Positions 27,414-36,304 of a stretch of 64,000 nt of DNA are shown in pieces. Under the pieces are notes generated by a model. It saw only the letters and a program-made list of their open reading frames with translations, did not search any database and was not told where the DNA came from. The stretch lies in the NCBI RefSeq assembly GCF_040947875.1, contig NZ_JBFRXN010000003.1:1054001-1118000 (forward strand), given 5' to 3'. The stretch is from Pseudomonas sp. MYb118. Lineage in GTDB: Bacteria > Pseudomonadota > Gammaproteobacteria > Pseudomonadales > Pseudomonadaceae. The number at the start of each line of letters is the position of its first letter. Positions within the stretch are counted from its first letter, which is position 1. The position numbers and the translations under genes were made by a program.

Positions 27414-29048
27414 TCAGTGTTTCAGCGCCTCCTTCACCGCACCATCCACACTCAACCCACTCAAGGTCACCCCATTAGCCACCAATTCCGGCAACTGCTC
27501 CAGCGCACTCGCCGCCGGATGCTTGAGCCGCGCCAGGATCAACCGCTTGCCCTCCTGATGCACCCGCGCGAAGAAGTCCTGCATGGCCTCGATGCTGGTG
27601 CCATCCAGGTCCGGCGTCTCCTCCAAACTCAGGATCACCGTGTGCACCGGCGCCTGCGAATGACGGATCAGGTGCAACGCTGCACCCAGAATCCGTTCGA
27701 CATTGGCAAAGAACAGCGCCTCGCTGGGCCGCACGATCAATATGCCAGGCTCGGTGACGGCCTGCGGGTGGCGTTGCAACTCGACGAAGTCATGCCCGCC
27801 GTCGATTCGCCCGAGCACCTGGATGTCCGCTGCCGACATCTCCTTGAGCATCAGCAGCACGCTGATCGCCACCGACACCAGCAAACCGTCGAGCACGCCC
27901 AGCACCAGCACGGCGCCCACCGCGCACAGCACCAGCACACGGTCACGCCGCCAGATGAAATAGCGTCCCAGAGGCTGCAGGCTCAAGCCCCGCGCCAGGG
28001 CATGGATGACAATGGCCGCGAGCACTGGCTCCGGCGTCAGGGCAATGTAGGGCAGCACCGTCAGCACGATGAGCAGCACCACCAGCGCCGCTACGCCACC
28101 GGCCAGCTTTGATGTGGCGCCCGCCGCTTCGTTGGCCGACGTCGCGGAGTAACCAGCCCCAGCCGGCATACCGTGGAACAGGCCCGACAACAGGTTGGAG
28201 GCGCCGAGTGCCAGCAGGTCGCGATTGGACTGCACCCGGTCACCATGCTTGAGTGCGTAGGCGCTGATCGAGCCGTAGGATTCGGCGTACAGGATCATCA
28301 CCATGGCGAACGCCAACTCGCCCAGGCGCAGCCAGTCGGCGAACGGCAGCACCGGCAGGTTCGGCACTTCCAGGCTCAGGTCGATCACCCCGATCAGCCG
28401 CACGCCATGGGCCGGCAAGTCGAGCCATTGCCCGGCGGCAATGCCGAGGATCACCACCAGCAAGCCACCGGGCAGGCGCCGCGAGCGAGCGAACAGCCAG
28501 AGCAGCACCAGCGTGATGCCGGCAACGGAAGCGGCCAGCCAGTTCCACGCTGGCAGTTGCTCGAGCAGTTGCGGCAGGAAGCGCACCAGGTTGGGCTCGC
28601 TAAGGTGCACGCCGACCACACTGGCGACCTGCTTGAGGATGATGGTCAGCGCCAGGCCGAAGGCAAAACCACGCAGCACCGGCTTGGCAATGAAGGACGT
28701 GACGTTGCCGAGGCGGAACACCCCCGCCAGCAGGAAAAACGCCCCGGTCACCAGCACCAGGCCGACCGCCAGGGCCGAGCGCAGTTGCGCATCGCCATTG
28801 GCCAGTGTCGCCGTAGCCGCCGCCAGCACCGCCGCCGATGACGAAGTGGCCGAGACGATGGCGAATCGGCTGCTGCCAAACAGCCCGTAGCACAGCAAAC
28901 CGGCGAACAACGCAATCACCCCGGCCTGGGGGGCGACGGCGGCGATGCTGGAATAGGCGACGGCTTCGGGCAGCAACAAGCCGGCAATCGACAAACCGGC
29001 CAGCAGGTCTGGCCAGCGGCTGACGCGTTGGGTCGAGGGGTCAGGCAA
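27414..29048 (-). CDS. SulP-family inorganic anion transporter with STAS domain
   Basis: 544 residues. The SulP membrane domain (about 400 aa, 12-14 helices) starts RWPDLLAGLSIAGLLLPEAV and includes GLFHGMPAGAGYSATSANEAAGA, the family's substrate-path signature. A C-terminal STAS domain follows with TVILSLEETPDLDGTSIEAM. Substrates of the family are sulphate, bicarbonate or other anions; this one is unassigned. The only start fitting the conserved N-terminus is TTG at 29048, with GGAG 9 nt upstream. An intrinsic terminator lies 25 nt ahead of that start. Confidence 0.87.
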   Translation of the reverse strand: MPDPSTQRVSRWPDLLAGLSIAGLLLPEAVAYSSIAAVAPQAGVIALFAGLLCYGLFGSSRFAIVSATSSSAAVLAAATATLANGDAQLRSALAVGLVLVTGAFFLLAGVFRLGNVTSFIAKPVLRGFAFGLALTIILKQVASVVGVHLSEPNLVRFLPQLLEQLPAWNWLAASVAGITLVLLWLFARSRRLPGGLLVVILGIAAGQWLDLPAHGVRLIGVIDLSLEVPNLPVLPFADWLRLGELAFAMVMILYAESYGSISAYALKHGDRVQSNRDLLALGASNLLSGLFHGMPAGAGYSATSANEAAGATSKLAGGVAALVVLLIVLTVLPYIALTPEPVLAAIVIHALARGLSLQPLGRYFIWRRDRVLVLCAVGAVLVLGVLDGLLVSVAISVLLMLKEMSAADIQVLGRIDGGHDFVELQRHPQAVTEPGILIVRPSEALFFANVERILGAALHLIRHSQAPVHTVILSLEETPDLDGTSIEAMQDFFARVHQEGKRLILARLKHPAASALEQLPELVANGVTLSGLSVDGAVKEALKH

Positions 29049-29072
29049 TCCGGAGTCTCCGTTGGACAGACG

Positions 29073-29106
29073 AAAAAAAGCCGCTGCGTGCAGGTCGCGC
29101 AGCGGC
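29073..29106 (-). terminator. intrinsic terminator just upstream of the SulP gene (minus strand)
   Basis: On the minus strand GCCGCTGCG (29106-29098) pairs with CGCAGCGGC (29088-29080) and is followed by seven T (29079-29073). It would end transcripts from the permease gene at 29556-30836, or attenuate transcription into the SulP gene whose start is 25 nt further on. Confidence 0.8.
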
Positions 29107-29168
29107 CACTTTAACTGTCAAACGGGGATGGTGTGAATGTGCCAGGTCACCTTCACCCTCACCCTCTT

Positions 29169-29496
29169 CTGTAGGAGCGAGCATGCTCGCGATGACGGAC
29201 TGTCTGACCCACCGCCATCGCGGGCAAGCCCGCTCCTACAGGGATCGGGGCGGGCACAAAATCGAGGTCACCCACGTAACTGTAGGAGCGAGCTTGCTCG
29301 CGATGACGGACTGTCTGACCCACCGCCATCGCGGGCAAGCCCGCTCCTACAGGGATCGGGGCGAGCACAAAATCGAGGTCACCCACGTAACTGTAGGAGC
29401 GAGTTTACTCGCGATGGTCGTCAACGATGACGTGGGCTATCTGACACCCCACGGCGTCTGGGCCACCATCGCGAGCATGCTCGCTCCTACAGGGAT
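29169..29496. repeat. tandem 111-bp REPIN duplication plus a further REP pair
   Basis: Two tandem units of exactly 111 bp begin at 29169 and 29280. Each has a forward REP, the spacer GATGACGGACTGTCTGACCC, a complement REP, then GGGATCGGGGCGnGCACAAA. A third, divergent pair follows from 29391 (degenerate core GAGCGAGTTTACTCGCGATG). No gene lies between 29107 and 29555. Confidence 0.9.
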
Positions 29497-29555
29497 CGGG
29501 GTGAGCACAAAATCGGGATCGGGGCGACCACAAAATCGGGATCACCCGCAACAAA

Positions 29556-30836
29556 TCACGCGCTGAGGGAATAGATCAACGCCGTAATCGCCACCAACCC
29601 CACGGCCACCACGAACACGTTGGACGCCTGGCCGCGGTAGCGGGCCATGGCTGGGACTTTGCGGATGGCATACATCGGCATCAGGAACAGGATCGCGGCG
29701 ATCACCGGTCCGCCCAATGTCTCGATCATGCCGAGGATGCTCGGGTTCAGCGTGGCGACGATCCAGCACACCACCAGCATGAAGGCGGCGGTCATGCGGT
29801 CCAGGGCTTTGGGCGTCGGGCGCTTGCCGCTCTTGACGATCAGGCCCTTGAGGCCTTCGCTGGCACCGATGTAGTGGCCCAGGAACGACTTGGAAATCGC
29901 CACGAAGGCAATCAACGGCGCCGCAAAAGCGATGGTCGGGTTGCTGAAGTGGTTGGCCAGGTACGACAGGATCGACAGGTTCTGCGCCTTGGCTTCCACC
30001 AGTTGCGCTGGCGACAGGGTCAGCACGCAACTGAACACGAAGAACAGCACCATCACCACCATCAACAGGTGGGCACGGGACAGGATCTGCGAACTGCGCT
30101 CCTCGGCGTGCTCGCCATAACGACGCTTCTGGTCGACGGCGAAGGCCGAGATGATCGGCGAGTGGTTGAACGAGAACACCATAACCGGAATCGCCAGCCA
30201 CAGGGTATGCAGCAGCGTCGACGACTCAGGCACGGTGCTGGCCGTGGTCAGGATGCCGCCGGTCCAGTGCGGAATCAGGAACACCGCGAGGAACAGCAAG
30301 GCAACGATGAACGGGTAGACCATCAGGCTCATGGCCTTGACGATCACCTGCTCGCCGCAGCGCACCACCGCCAGCAGGCCAAGAATCAGCACGAACGACA
30401 GCACGGCGCGCGGTGGCGGCATGATGTGCAGTTGGTGTTCGAGGAAACTGCCCACGGTATTGGTCAGGGCCACGCTGTAGATCAGCAGGATCGGGAAGAT
30501 CGCGAAGAAGTACAGCAAGGTGATCAGCGCGCCGGCCTTGATGCCGAAGTGTTCTTCCACCACTTCGGTGATATCCGCGCCCTCACGGCCCGACAGCACG
30601 AAACGGGTCAGGCCGCGGTGTGCGTAAAACGTCATGGGGAACGCCAGCAGCGCGAGGATCAGCAGCGGCCAGAAGCCGCCCAGGCCCGCATTGATCGGCA
30701 GAAACAGGGTGCCGGCGCCGATGGCCGTGCCAAACAGGCCGAGCATCCAGGTGGTGTCATGACGATTCCAGCCTTCAAGGCTGACAGGTTTCGCCGTTGC
30801 ATAGCGTTCGCTGACGCTATTGGCCTGATCATTCAT
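29556..30836 (-). CDS. HAAAP-family serine/threonine-type permease (SdaC-like)
   Basis: 426 residues with 11 membrane helices. The first motif TTWMLGLFGTAIGAGTLFLPINAG is the HAAAP/SdaC signature. VFSFNHSPIISAFAV in the middle helix and the GHYIGASEGLKGLI loop are also typical of the SdaC/YhaO group. It most likely imports serine or a related hydroxy/aromatic amino acid with H+ or Na+. The start MNDQANSVSER at 30836 follows GGAG by 10 nt. A dehydratase gene is not adjacent. Confidence 0.85.
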   Translation of the reverse strand: MNDQANSVSERYATAKPVSLEGWNRHDTTWMLGLFGTAIGAGTLFLPINAGLGGFWPLLILALLAFPMTFYAHRGLTRFVLSGREGADITEVVEEHFGIKAGALITLLYFFAIFPILLIYSVALTNTVGSFLEHQLHIMPPPRAVLSFVLILGLLAVVRCGEQVIVKAMSLMVYPFIVALLFLAVFLIPHWTGGILTTASTVPESSTLLHTLWLAIPVMVFSFNHSPIISAFAVDQKRRYGEHAEERSSQILSRAHLLMVVMVLFFVFSCVLTLSPAQLVEAKAQNLSILSYLANHFSNPTIAFAAPLIAFVAISKSFLGHYIGASEGLKGLIVKSGKRPTPKALDRMTAAFMLVVCWIVATLNPSILGMIETLGGPVIAAILFLMPMYAIRKVPAMARYRGQASNVFVVAVGLVAITALIYSLSA

Positions 30837-31103
30837 CCGGTGGGATCTCCGCATTCCGGTCGGTTGCTACCCGGCCAGGACGAGTCGGAAAAACCCGACA
30901 GGCAGTGCCCTGGCCGAAACAGGGGCGCGATTGTCCGGGATTAATCAACAGAAGCAAAGACTTAGCTGAGGAATGGTGCTACGGATCAGATGAAACGGCA
31001 CGTTTACGCCAACGTTTGCGGGACTAAATCAGCATTCGCCGATTTTATAAAGTTTCTACATCATGTATTTTGAAGCGCACCCGCATCCTTCTGGAGTTCG
31101 CTC

Positions 31104-31487
31104 ATGCCACTGGTTCGCATCGACATCAAGAAGCACCAGGACCCATCCTTTGCCAAACGCGTCGGGCAATTGGTCTACGCCGCCATGCACAGCGCCATCA
31201 ACGTGCCGGAAAACGATAATTTCCAGATCCTCAACGAGCACGATGAGCAGCATTTCATCTTTGACCCGCAATACCTGGGCATCCACCGCACCGACCAGTT
31301 GGTGGTGATTCAGATCACCCTGAGCGAAGGCCGCACCGTGGATCAGAAGAAACTGCTCTACAAAACCATTGCCGACAGCCTTCACGGGCAGTTGGCGGTG
31401 CGCCTGGAGGACATTTTCATTAATCTGGTGGAAGTGAAAAAAGAAAACTGGTCGTTCGGCAACGGAATCGCCCAGTACGCCCTCTGA
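31104..31487 (+). CDS. tautomerase-superfamily protein
   Basis: 127 residues starting MPLVRIDIKK, so removal of Met exposes the catalytic N-terminal Pro typical of 4-oxalocrotonate tautomerase/MIF enzymes. The two beta-alpha-beta halves can be seen (VRIDI...AAMHSAINVP; LVVIQITLSEGR...LADSLHG-like). FINLVEVKKENWSFGNG resembles the C-terminal end of the YusQ-like tautomerases. The substrate is unknown. CTGGAG lies 10 nt before the ATG. It is followed 30 nt later by a TetR gene, probably in one unit. Confidence 0.82.
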   Translation: MPLVRIDIKKHQDPSFAKRVGQLVYAAMHSAINVPENDNFQILNEHDEQHFIFDPQYLGIHRTDQLVVIQITLSEGRTVDQKKLLYKTIADSLHGQLAVRLEDIFINLVEVKKENWSFGNGIAQYAL

Positions 31488-31516
31488 ACCCAAACCCTGA
31501 TCTTTGTGAGCCGCCA

Positions 31517-32101
31517 ATGCCCCGTGTTTCCCGCAAGCAAGCCGAACTCAATCGCGAAATCGTCGTCGAGGCCGCCACGCGGCTGTTTCGCGAGCGGGGC
31601 CTGCATGGCATCAGCGTCGTTGATCTGATGGGCGCCGCGGGCCTGACCCATGGCGGCTTCTACGGGCAATTCGAATCCAGGGAGGCACTGGCCCAGGAAG
31701 CCTTTGGCCGTGCCTTCAAGGAGTCCGGCGAACGCTGGATCGAACGGATGAATGCCCAGGAGGATAAAAAAGCCGCGCGCCAGGCCGTGATCGAACCCTA
31801 CCTCTCGACGACCAGTCGCGACAATCCGGGCGAAAGCTGCCCGGTGGCGGCGTTTGTCGGCGACATGTGCCACGAAGCGACAGACAGCAGCTTGCGCCAG
31901 ACCTTCGTCAGAGGCGTCGACGCGCTGCTCGACACCTTCGCGCCGCTGATGGACAGCGGCGATCCCGAGCGCGATCGCCAACAGGCGCTGGTGCAATATG
32001 CGTTGATGGTCGGCGCGCTGACACTGGCCCGGGCCACCCGTGGTGATGAGCTGTCCGACGAAATCCTGCAGGCCGCGCAAAGCTTTTTGACAACGTCATA
32101 A
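31517..32101 (+). CDS. TetR/AcrR-family regulator
   Basis: 194 residues. The N-terminal TetR DNA-binding domain is clear: IVVEAATRLFRERGLHGISVVDLMGAAGLTHGGFYGQFES, with the helix-turn-helix around residues 28-50. The C-terminal ligand domain includes GESCPVAAFVGDM, typical of the group often annotated as TetR_C regulators of small-molecule detoxification. It lies between the tautomerase and a hydroxyacid dehydrogenase on the same strand, which are its likely targets. Confidence 0.88.
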   Translation: MPRVSRKQAELNREIVVEAATRLFRERGLHGISVVDLMGAAGLTHGGFYGQFESREALAQEAFGRAFKESGERWIERMNAQEDKKAARQAVIEPYLSTTSRDNPGESCPVAAFVGDMCHEATDSSLRQTFVRGVDALLDTFAPLMDSGDPERDRQQALVQYALMVGALTLARATRGDELSDEILQAAQSFLTTS

Positions 32102-32208
32102 CCACCCTCTCCCGTTCCGCTATGATCATCTGGCAGCACCGCGAAATATGCGCTGCCAACGCGCTTGCACGTAAATTTCAGGGAATATTCGCGCCACAGG
32201 AGCCCAGC

Positions 32209-33174
32209 ATGCCCGCAACCGTTTTGGTCCTGGTTGAAACCATCAACGATTACCTGCCGATTCTCGAACATCAGGGCTTTCACCTGATCCTGGCCCCGAC
32301 CCCCGCCGAACGCGCCGAAGCCATCGCCACCCACGGCGCGCGCATCGACGCCGTGCTGACTCGCGGCCCGCTGGGCCTTTACGCGGATGAAATCGCCGCC
32401 CTGGCAGCGCTGAAGATCATTTGCGTGATCGGCGCCGGCTACGAACACGTCGACCTGCAAGCCGCGGCCGACCGTGGCATCACCGTCACCAATGGCGCGG
32501 GGGTCAACGCCTCTTCGGTGGCCGACCACGCCATGGCCATGCTGCTGGCACTGGTGCGCGACATTCCCCGCGCCGACGCCGCCGTGCGCCGGGGCGAGTG
32601 GCCGAAGATCATGCGCCCTTCCCTCGCCGGCAAGCGCATGGGCGTCCTCGGCCTCGGCGCCGTCGGCATGGCCATCGCCAAGCGCGCGGCCAACGGCTTC
32701 GACATGAGCATCAGCTACCACAACCGCCAGCACCGCAGCGATGTGCCGTACACCTTCTGCTCGACGCCCACTGAACTGGCCCGCACCGCGGATTTCCTGG
32801 TGGTGGCTACGCCGGGCGGCCTGGGCACCCGCAGCCTGATCAACAAATCGGTGCTCGACGCCCTGGGGCCCAACGGCTTCCTGATCAACATCGCCCGGGC
32901 CAGCGTGGTCTCGACCGTAGACCTGATCAGCGCCCTGGAACATCGGCGCATTGCCGGGGCGGCGCTGGATGTGTTCGACCATGAACCGCAGGTGCCGGAT
33001 GCCTTGAAAGCCCTGAGCAACGTGATACTCACCCCTCACGTCGCCGGCCTGTCGCCAGAGGCGACCCAGGGCACGGTGGAACTGGTCGGACGCAACCTGA
33101 TGGCGTATTTCTCCGGCGATCCGGTGCTGACACCGGTCGAGTTGCCCACGAGCGAGCCGAAGGTTTTCCTGTAG
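32209..33174 (+). CDS. D-2-hydroxyacid dehydrogenase
   Basis: 321 residues of the D-isomer-specific 2-hydroxyacid dehydrogenase family. The NAD(P)-binding motif GLGAVGMAIAKRA (GxGxxG) is in the Rossmann domain. The catalytic Arg is in LINIARASVV, the Glu in FDHEPQVP, and the His in ILTPHVAGLS. GTGAxNxxxVADHA-type sequence NGAGVNASSVADHAMAM precedes the Rossmann domain. It is probably a glyoxylate/hydroxypyruvate or 2-ketogluconate-type reductase. The ATG at 32209 is preceded by CAGGAG. Confidence 0.9.
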   Translation: MPATVLVLVETINDYLPILEHQGFHLILAPTPAERAEAIATHGARIDAVLTRGPLGLYADEIAALAALKIICVIGAGYEHVDLQAAADRGITVTNGAGVNASSVADHAMAMLLALVRDIPRADAAVRRGEWPKIMRPSLAGKRMGVLGLGAVGMAIAKRAANGFDMSISYHNRQHRSDVPYTFCSTPTELARTADFLVVATPGGLGTRSLINKSVLDALGPNGFLINIARASVVSTVDLISALEHRRIAGAALDVFDHEPQVPDALKALSNVILTPHVAGLSPEATQGTVELVGRNLMAYFSGDPVLTPVELPTSEPKVFL

Positions 33175-33319
33175 GACAATTCAAACATTTGTATCAAAAG
33201 CAATGATTGTCCGGCAACACGCCTGCCTATAAGGGCTGATCACGGTTGTGGGGGCCGGGTGCGCGCATTAGATTAAACACAGCCCGCAGGCCTCTAGAAC
33301 AAGCACAATAGGGATAAGC

Positions 33320-34387
33320 ATGACGCTCAACGACAAGTCCACTCGCATCCGTACCGGCGAAGAGCTCGATGCCAGCCTGATCGACCCTTACCTCAAGGCG
33401 CACATTCCAGGGCTCAGTGGCTTGCCGCAGATCAGCCAGTTTCCGGGGGGCGCGTCGAACCTCACCTACCTGCTCGAATACCCGGAACAAGAGTTCGTCC
33501 TGCGCCGCCCGCCGTTCGGCCACAAGGCCAAGTCCGCCCACGACATGGGCCGTGAATTCCGCATCCTCAACCAACTGCGAGACGCCTTCCCGTACTGCCC
33601 AAAGGCTTACGTGCACTGCACCGACGAAGCCGTGATCGGCGCCGAGTTCTATGTGATGGAACGGGTCAAGGGCATCATCCTGCGCTCGGAGCTGCCGCCG
33701 GAGCTGGGCCTGGACCCGGTGAAAACCGAGGCCCTGTGCAAGAGCTTCATCGACCGTTTCGTCGAACTGCACCAGGTCGACTACAACGCCAGCGGCCTGG
33801 GCGACCTGGGCAAGCCCGAAGGTTACGTGGCGCGGCAGATCAAGGGCTGGAGCGATCGCTACGAGAAAGCCCTGACCCCGGACGCGCCGCACTGGGAAGC
33901 GGTCAAGGCCTGGCTCAACGACAAGATGCCCGCCGACCACCCGACCTCGAGCATCGTGCACAACGACTACCGCTTCGACAACGTGATCCTCGACCCGAAC
34001 AACCCGATGCAGATCATCGGCGTGCTCGACTGGGAACTGACCACTATCGGCGACCCGCTGATGGACCTGGGCAACACCCTCGCCTACTGGATCGAAGCCA
34101 GCGACCCGGCGCCGGTGCAGATGATGCGCCGCCAGCCAAGCCACGCACCGGGCATGCTGACCCGCCAGCAGTTCGTCGACTACTACGCCGAACGCTCAGG
34201 CATCCAGATCGACAACTTCGACTTCTACTACACCTACGGCCTGTTCCGCCTGGCCGGCATCGTGCAGCAGATCTACTACCGCTTCTTCCATGGCCAGACC
34301 CAGGACAAACGCTTCGCCTCGTTCATCCACGTGAACAAGGTGCTGGAGCAGATGAGCCTGCAAGTCATCCAGAAATCCAGCCTCTGA
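33320..34387 (+). CDS. APH-family phosphotransferase (ACAD10/11 N-domain type)
   Basis: 355 residues with the aminoglycoside-phosphotransferase-like kinase fold: EFVLRRPPFGH (Lys/Arg nucleotide site), the Brenner motif IVHNDYRFDNVILD with catalytic Asp, and GVLDWELTTIGDP (metal-binding Asp). It matches the bacterial stand-alone versions of the human ACAD10/11 kinase domain, which act on hydroxyacyl-CoA in catabolism. The SDR gene begins 24 nt downstream, supporting one fatty or hydroxy-acid catabolic operon. Confidence 0.85.
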   Translation: MTLNDKSTRIRTGEELDASLIDPYLKAHIPGLSGLPQISQFPGGASNLTYLLEYPEQEFVLRRPPFGHKAKSAHDMGREFRILNQLRDAFPYCPKAYVHCTDEAVIGAEFYVMERVKGIILRSELPPELGLDPVKTEALCKSFIDRFVELHQVDYNASGLGDLGKPEGYVARQIKGWSDRYEKALTPDAPHWEAVKAWLNDKMPADHPTSSIVHNDYRFDNVILDPNNPMQIIGVLDWELTTIGDPLMDLGNTLAYWIEASDPAPVQMMRRQPSHAPGMLTRQQFVDYYAERSGIQIDNFDFYYTYGLFRLAGIVQQIYYRFFHGQTQDKRFASFIHVNKVLEQMSLQVIQKSSL

Positions 34388-34410
34388 CGGCCCAACAATA
34401 AGGAACACCC

Positions 34411-35178
34411 ATGTCCAAGACCCAGTTGTTCGACCTCGACGGCAAGATCGCTTTCGTCTCCGGAGCCAGCCGCGGCATCGGTGAGGCCATCGCCAAACTG
34501 CTGGCCCAGCAAGGCGCCCACGTCATCGTCTCCAGCCGCAAACTGGATGGCTGCCAGCACGTCGCCGACGCCATCATCGCCGCCGGCGGCAAAGCCACCG
34601 CCGTCGCCTGCCACATCGGCGAAATGGAACAGATCAGCCAGGTCTTCGCCGGCATCCGCGAACAGTTCGGCCGCCTCGACATCCTGGTCAACAACGCCGC
34701 CACCAACCCGCAATTCTGCAACGTGCTGGACACCGACCTCAGCGCCTTCCAGAAAACCGTCGACGTCAACATCCGCGGCTACTTCTTCATGTCCGTGGAA
34801 GCCGGAAAGCTGATGCGCGAAAACGGCGGCGGCAGCATCATCAACGTCGCCTCGATCAACGGCGTCTCCCCCGGCATCTTCCAGGGCATCTACTCGGTGA
34901 CCAAGGCCGCGGTGATCAACATGACCAAAGTCTTCGCCAAGGAATGCGCGCAATTCGGCATCCGCTGCAATGCCCTTCTGCCGGGGCTGACCGACACCAA
35001 GTTCGCTTCGGCACTGGTGAAAAATGAGGCGATTCTGAACACCGCGCTGGCGCAGATTCCGCTCAAGCGCGTGGCGGACCCGAGTGAGATGGCGGGGGCG
35101 GTGTTGTATTTGGCGAGTGATGCTTCCAGTTATACGACTGGGGTTTCGTTGAATGTGGATGGTGGGTTTTTGTCCTGA
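34411..35178 (+). CDS. short-chain dehydrogenase/reductase
   Basis: 255 residues of classical SDR type. It has the cofactor motif SGASRGIGEAIAKLL (TGxxxGxG), NNAATNP, catalytic Ser in INVASINGVS, Tyr-Lys in IYSVTKAAV (YxxxK), and C-terminal SSYTTGVSLNVDGGFLS. It pairs with the APH-family gene as in known ACAD10/11-like operons. Its last 420 bp (34759-35178) are repeated at 39076-39495 with about a dozen substitutions, so it was the donor for the fragment inside the neighbouring array. Confidence 0.92.
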   Translation: MSKTQLFDLDGKIAFVSGASRGIGEAIAKLLAQQGAHVIVSSRKLDGCQHVADAIIAAGGKATAVACHIGEMEQISQVFAGIREQFGRLDILVNNAATNPQFCNVLDTDLSAFQKTVDVNIRGYFFMSVEAGKLMRENGGGSIINVASINGVSPGIFQGIYSVTKAAVINMTKVFAKECAQFGIRCNALLPGLTDTKFASALVKNEAILNTALAQIPLKRVADPSEMAGAVLYLASDASSYTTGVSLNVDGGFLS

Positions 35179-35196
35179 TTGACTTCAGGTGAGTGA

Positions 35197-35244
35197 CTCG
35201 ATTTGCCTCTCCCCTGCCGCAGGGTTCAACAGAGGCAAATCGAG
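35197..35244. terminator. 14-bp perfect hairpin between convergent genes
   Basis: CTCGATTTGCCTCT (35197-35210) pairs perfectly with AGAGGCAAATCGAG (35231-35244). It lies between the SDR stop and the stop of the convergent array gene, with no T-tract on either strand. It may act as a bidirectional terminator. A shorter copy follows the SDR fragment at 39521-39563. Confidence 0.55.
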
Positions 35245-35248
35245 AACG

Positions 35249-36304
35249 CTAGACAATTCGAACTAATAAATCAGCCACTCTACTTTCCGTTTCGAGTTCG
35301 ACCACGGCGCTGACTTTAAATGTATGACCAGATGAATTTTCTTGATTCTGCACCCACAAATTCACCCTTCCGTCGGCATTTGTTTTAAACGGAAAATCCT
35401 GCATACCTGGATGATGAAATACCCCAGGCACATCTCTGAAAGGCACACCATCCGTATTTTTCAGAATTGCAACAATGTTCTGAATGGGAACGCTGGCCGG
35501 TAAAAGAAATTCTTCCGGAGGAACCGGCAATGGATTGAGGCCCTTATCCATGAATATAAAAACCGTCTCCACGGTTTTTAATCGCAGGAGGGGAGTATAC
35601 AGCGGCGTAACCCAATCGAAGCTATGTAACTTGATCTTGAATGTCCCATTCTTTTCGGCAGCTGAAACCAACCAATCGTGCTTACTTACAAGCTCACCTG
35701 TAGCCGGCACACTCTCAATGTCGCCCGGTGTGAGGCCAGATTCGATCTCCACCTCAATAGCAAGAGGCATACTTTCCAATACTTCAGCATTGAAATAGCT
35801 GAGCTTGAGTGATTTCGACTCCCCACCAATGAACTCTGCACCCTCTGGAGGAATTATTGCCCCTTCCAACAAAAAGCCTACTTCATCCGCTAGATTCTTG
35901 GACATGACGAAAAATGAATCTTGTAATTTAACAGGCGACTGATTGGTTTCTACGGTCAACCGTAGAACGGCGCTGATTGACTGCGACTGGGTGAGTGTCC
36001 ACTGCGCTGCACCATTTTCATCCAGTACAACGTCCTCATCAAACCGTGGAACGGCAACAAATTTCAAACGATCCGCATCAATGGCATTCAGTTTGACGAC
36101 GGCGCCTTTCAATTCAGGAGCGACCATCTTCAAAAGACTGGCTTTCCCACGCTCTATTTTAATCGGAGGTACCACTGCCTCACCGTTGATGAACCATCGC
36201 ACGCCTTTCCACGGCTCATCCGTCACAACTTTTGAAGTTATGTTCAAGCGAAAGAACACTGTCATCATATTGATTGAATATTTTCGCAAAAATCTGGTTA
36301 TCAC
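35249..36304 (-). CDS. array family protein 1, C-terminal part (frameshifted gene)
   Basis: The 3' part of a gene split by one base. Coding in this frame is convincing from VVTDEPWKGVRWFINGEA (about 36240) onward. The ATG at 36304 is only the first in frame; residues before that point are the out-of-frame reading of the upstream part. It contains the VNG module (PWKGVRWFING...), the punctuating SKNLADEVGFLL, and about two more beta-rich modules ending in GVFHHPGMQDFPFKTNADGRVNLWVQ. No signal peptide or membrane segment. Function unknown. Confidence 0.6.
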   Translation of the reverse strand: MITRFLRKYSINMMTVFFRLNITSKVVTDEPWKGVRWFINGEAVVPPIKIERGKASLLKMVAPELKGAVVKLNAIDADRLKFVAVPRFDEDVVLDENGAAQWTLTQSQSISAVLRLTVETNQSPVKLQDSFFVMSKNLADEVGFLLEGAIIPPEGAEFIGGESKSLKLSYFNAEVLESMPLAIEVEIESGLTPGDIESVPATGELVSKHDWLVSAAEKNGTFKIKLHSFDWVTPLYTPLLRLKTVETVFIFMDKGLNPLPVPPEEFLLPASVPIQNIVAILKNTDGVPFRDVPGVFHHPGMQDFPFKTNADGRVNLWVQNQENSSGHTFKVSAVVELETESRVADLLVRIV

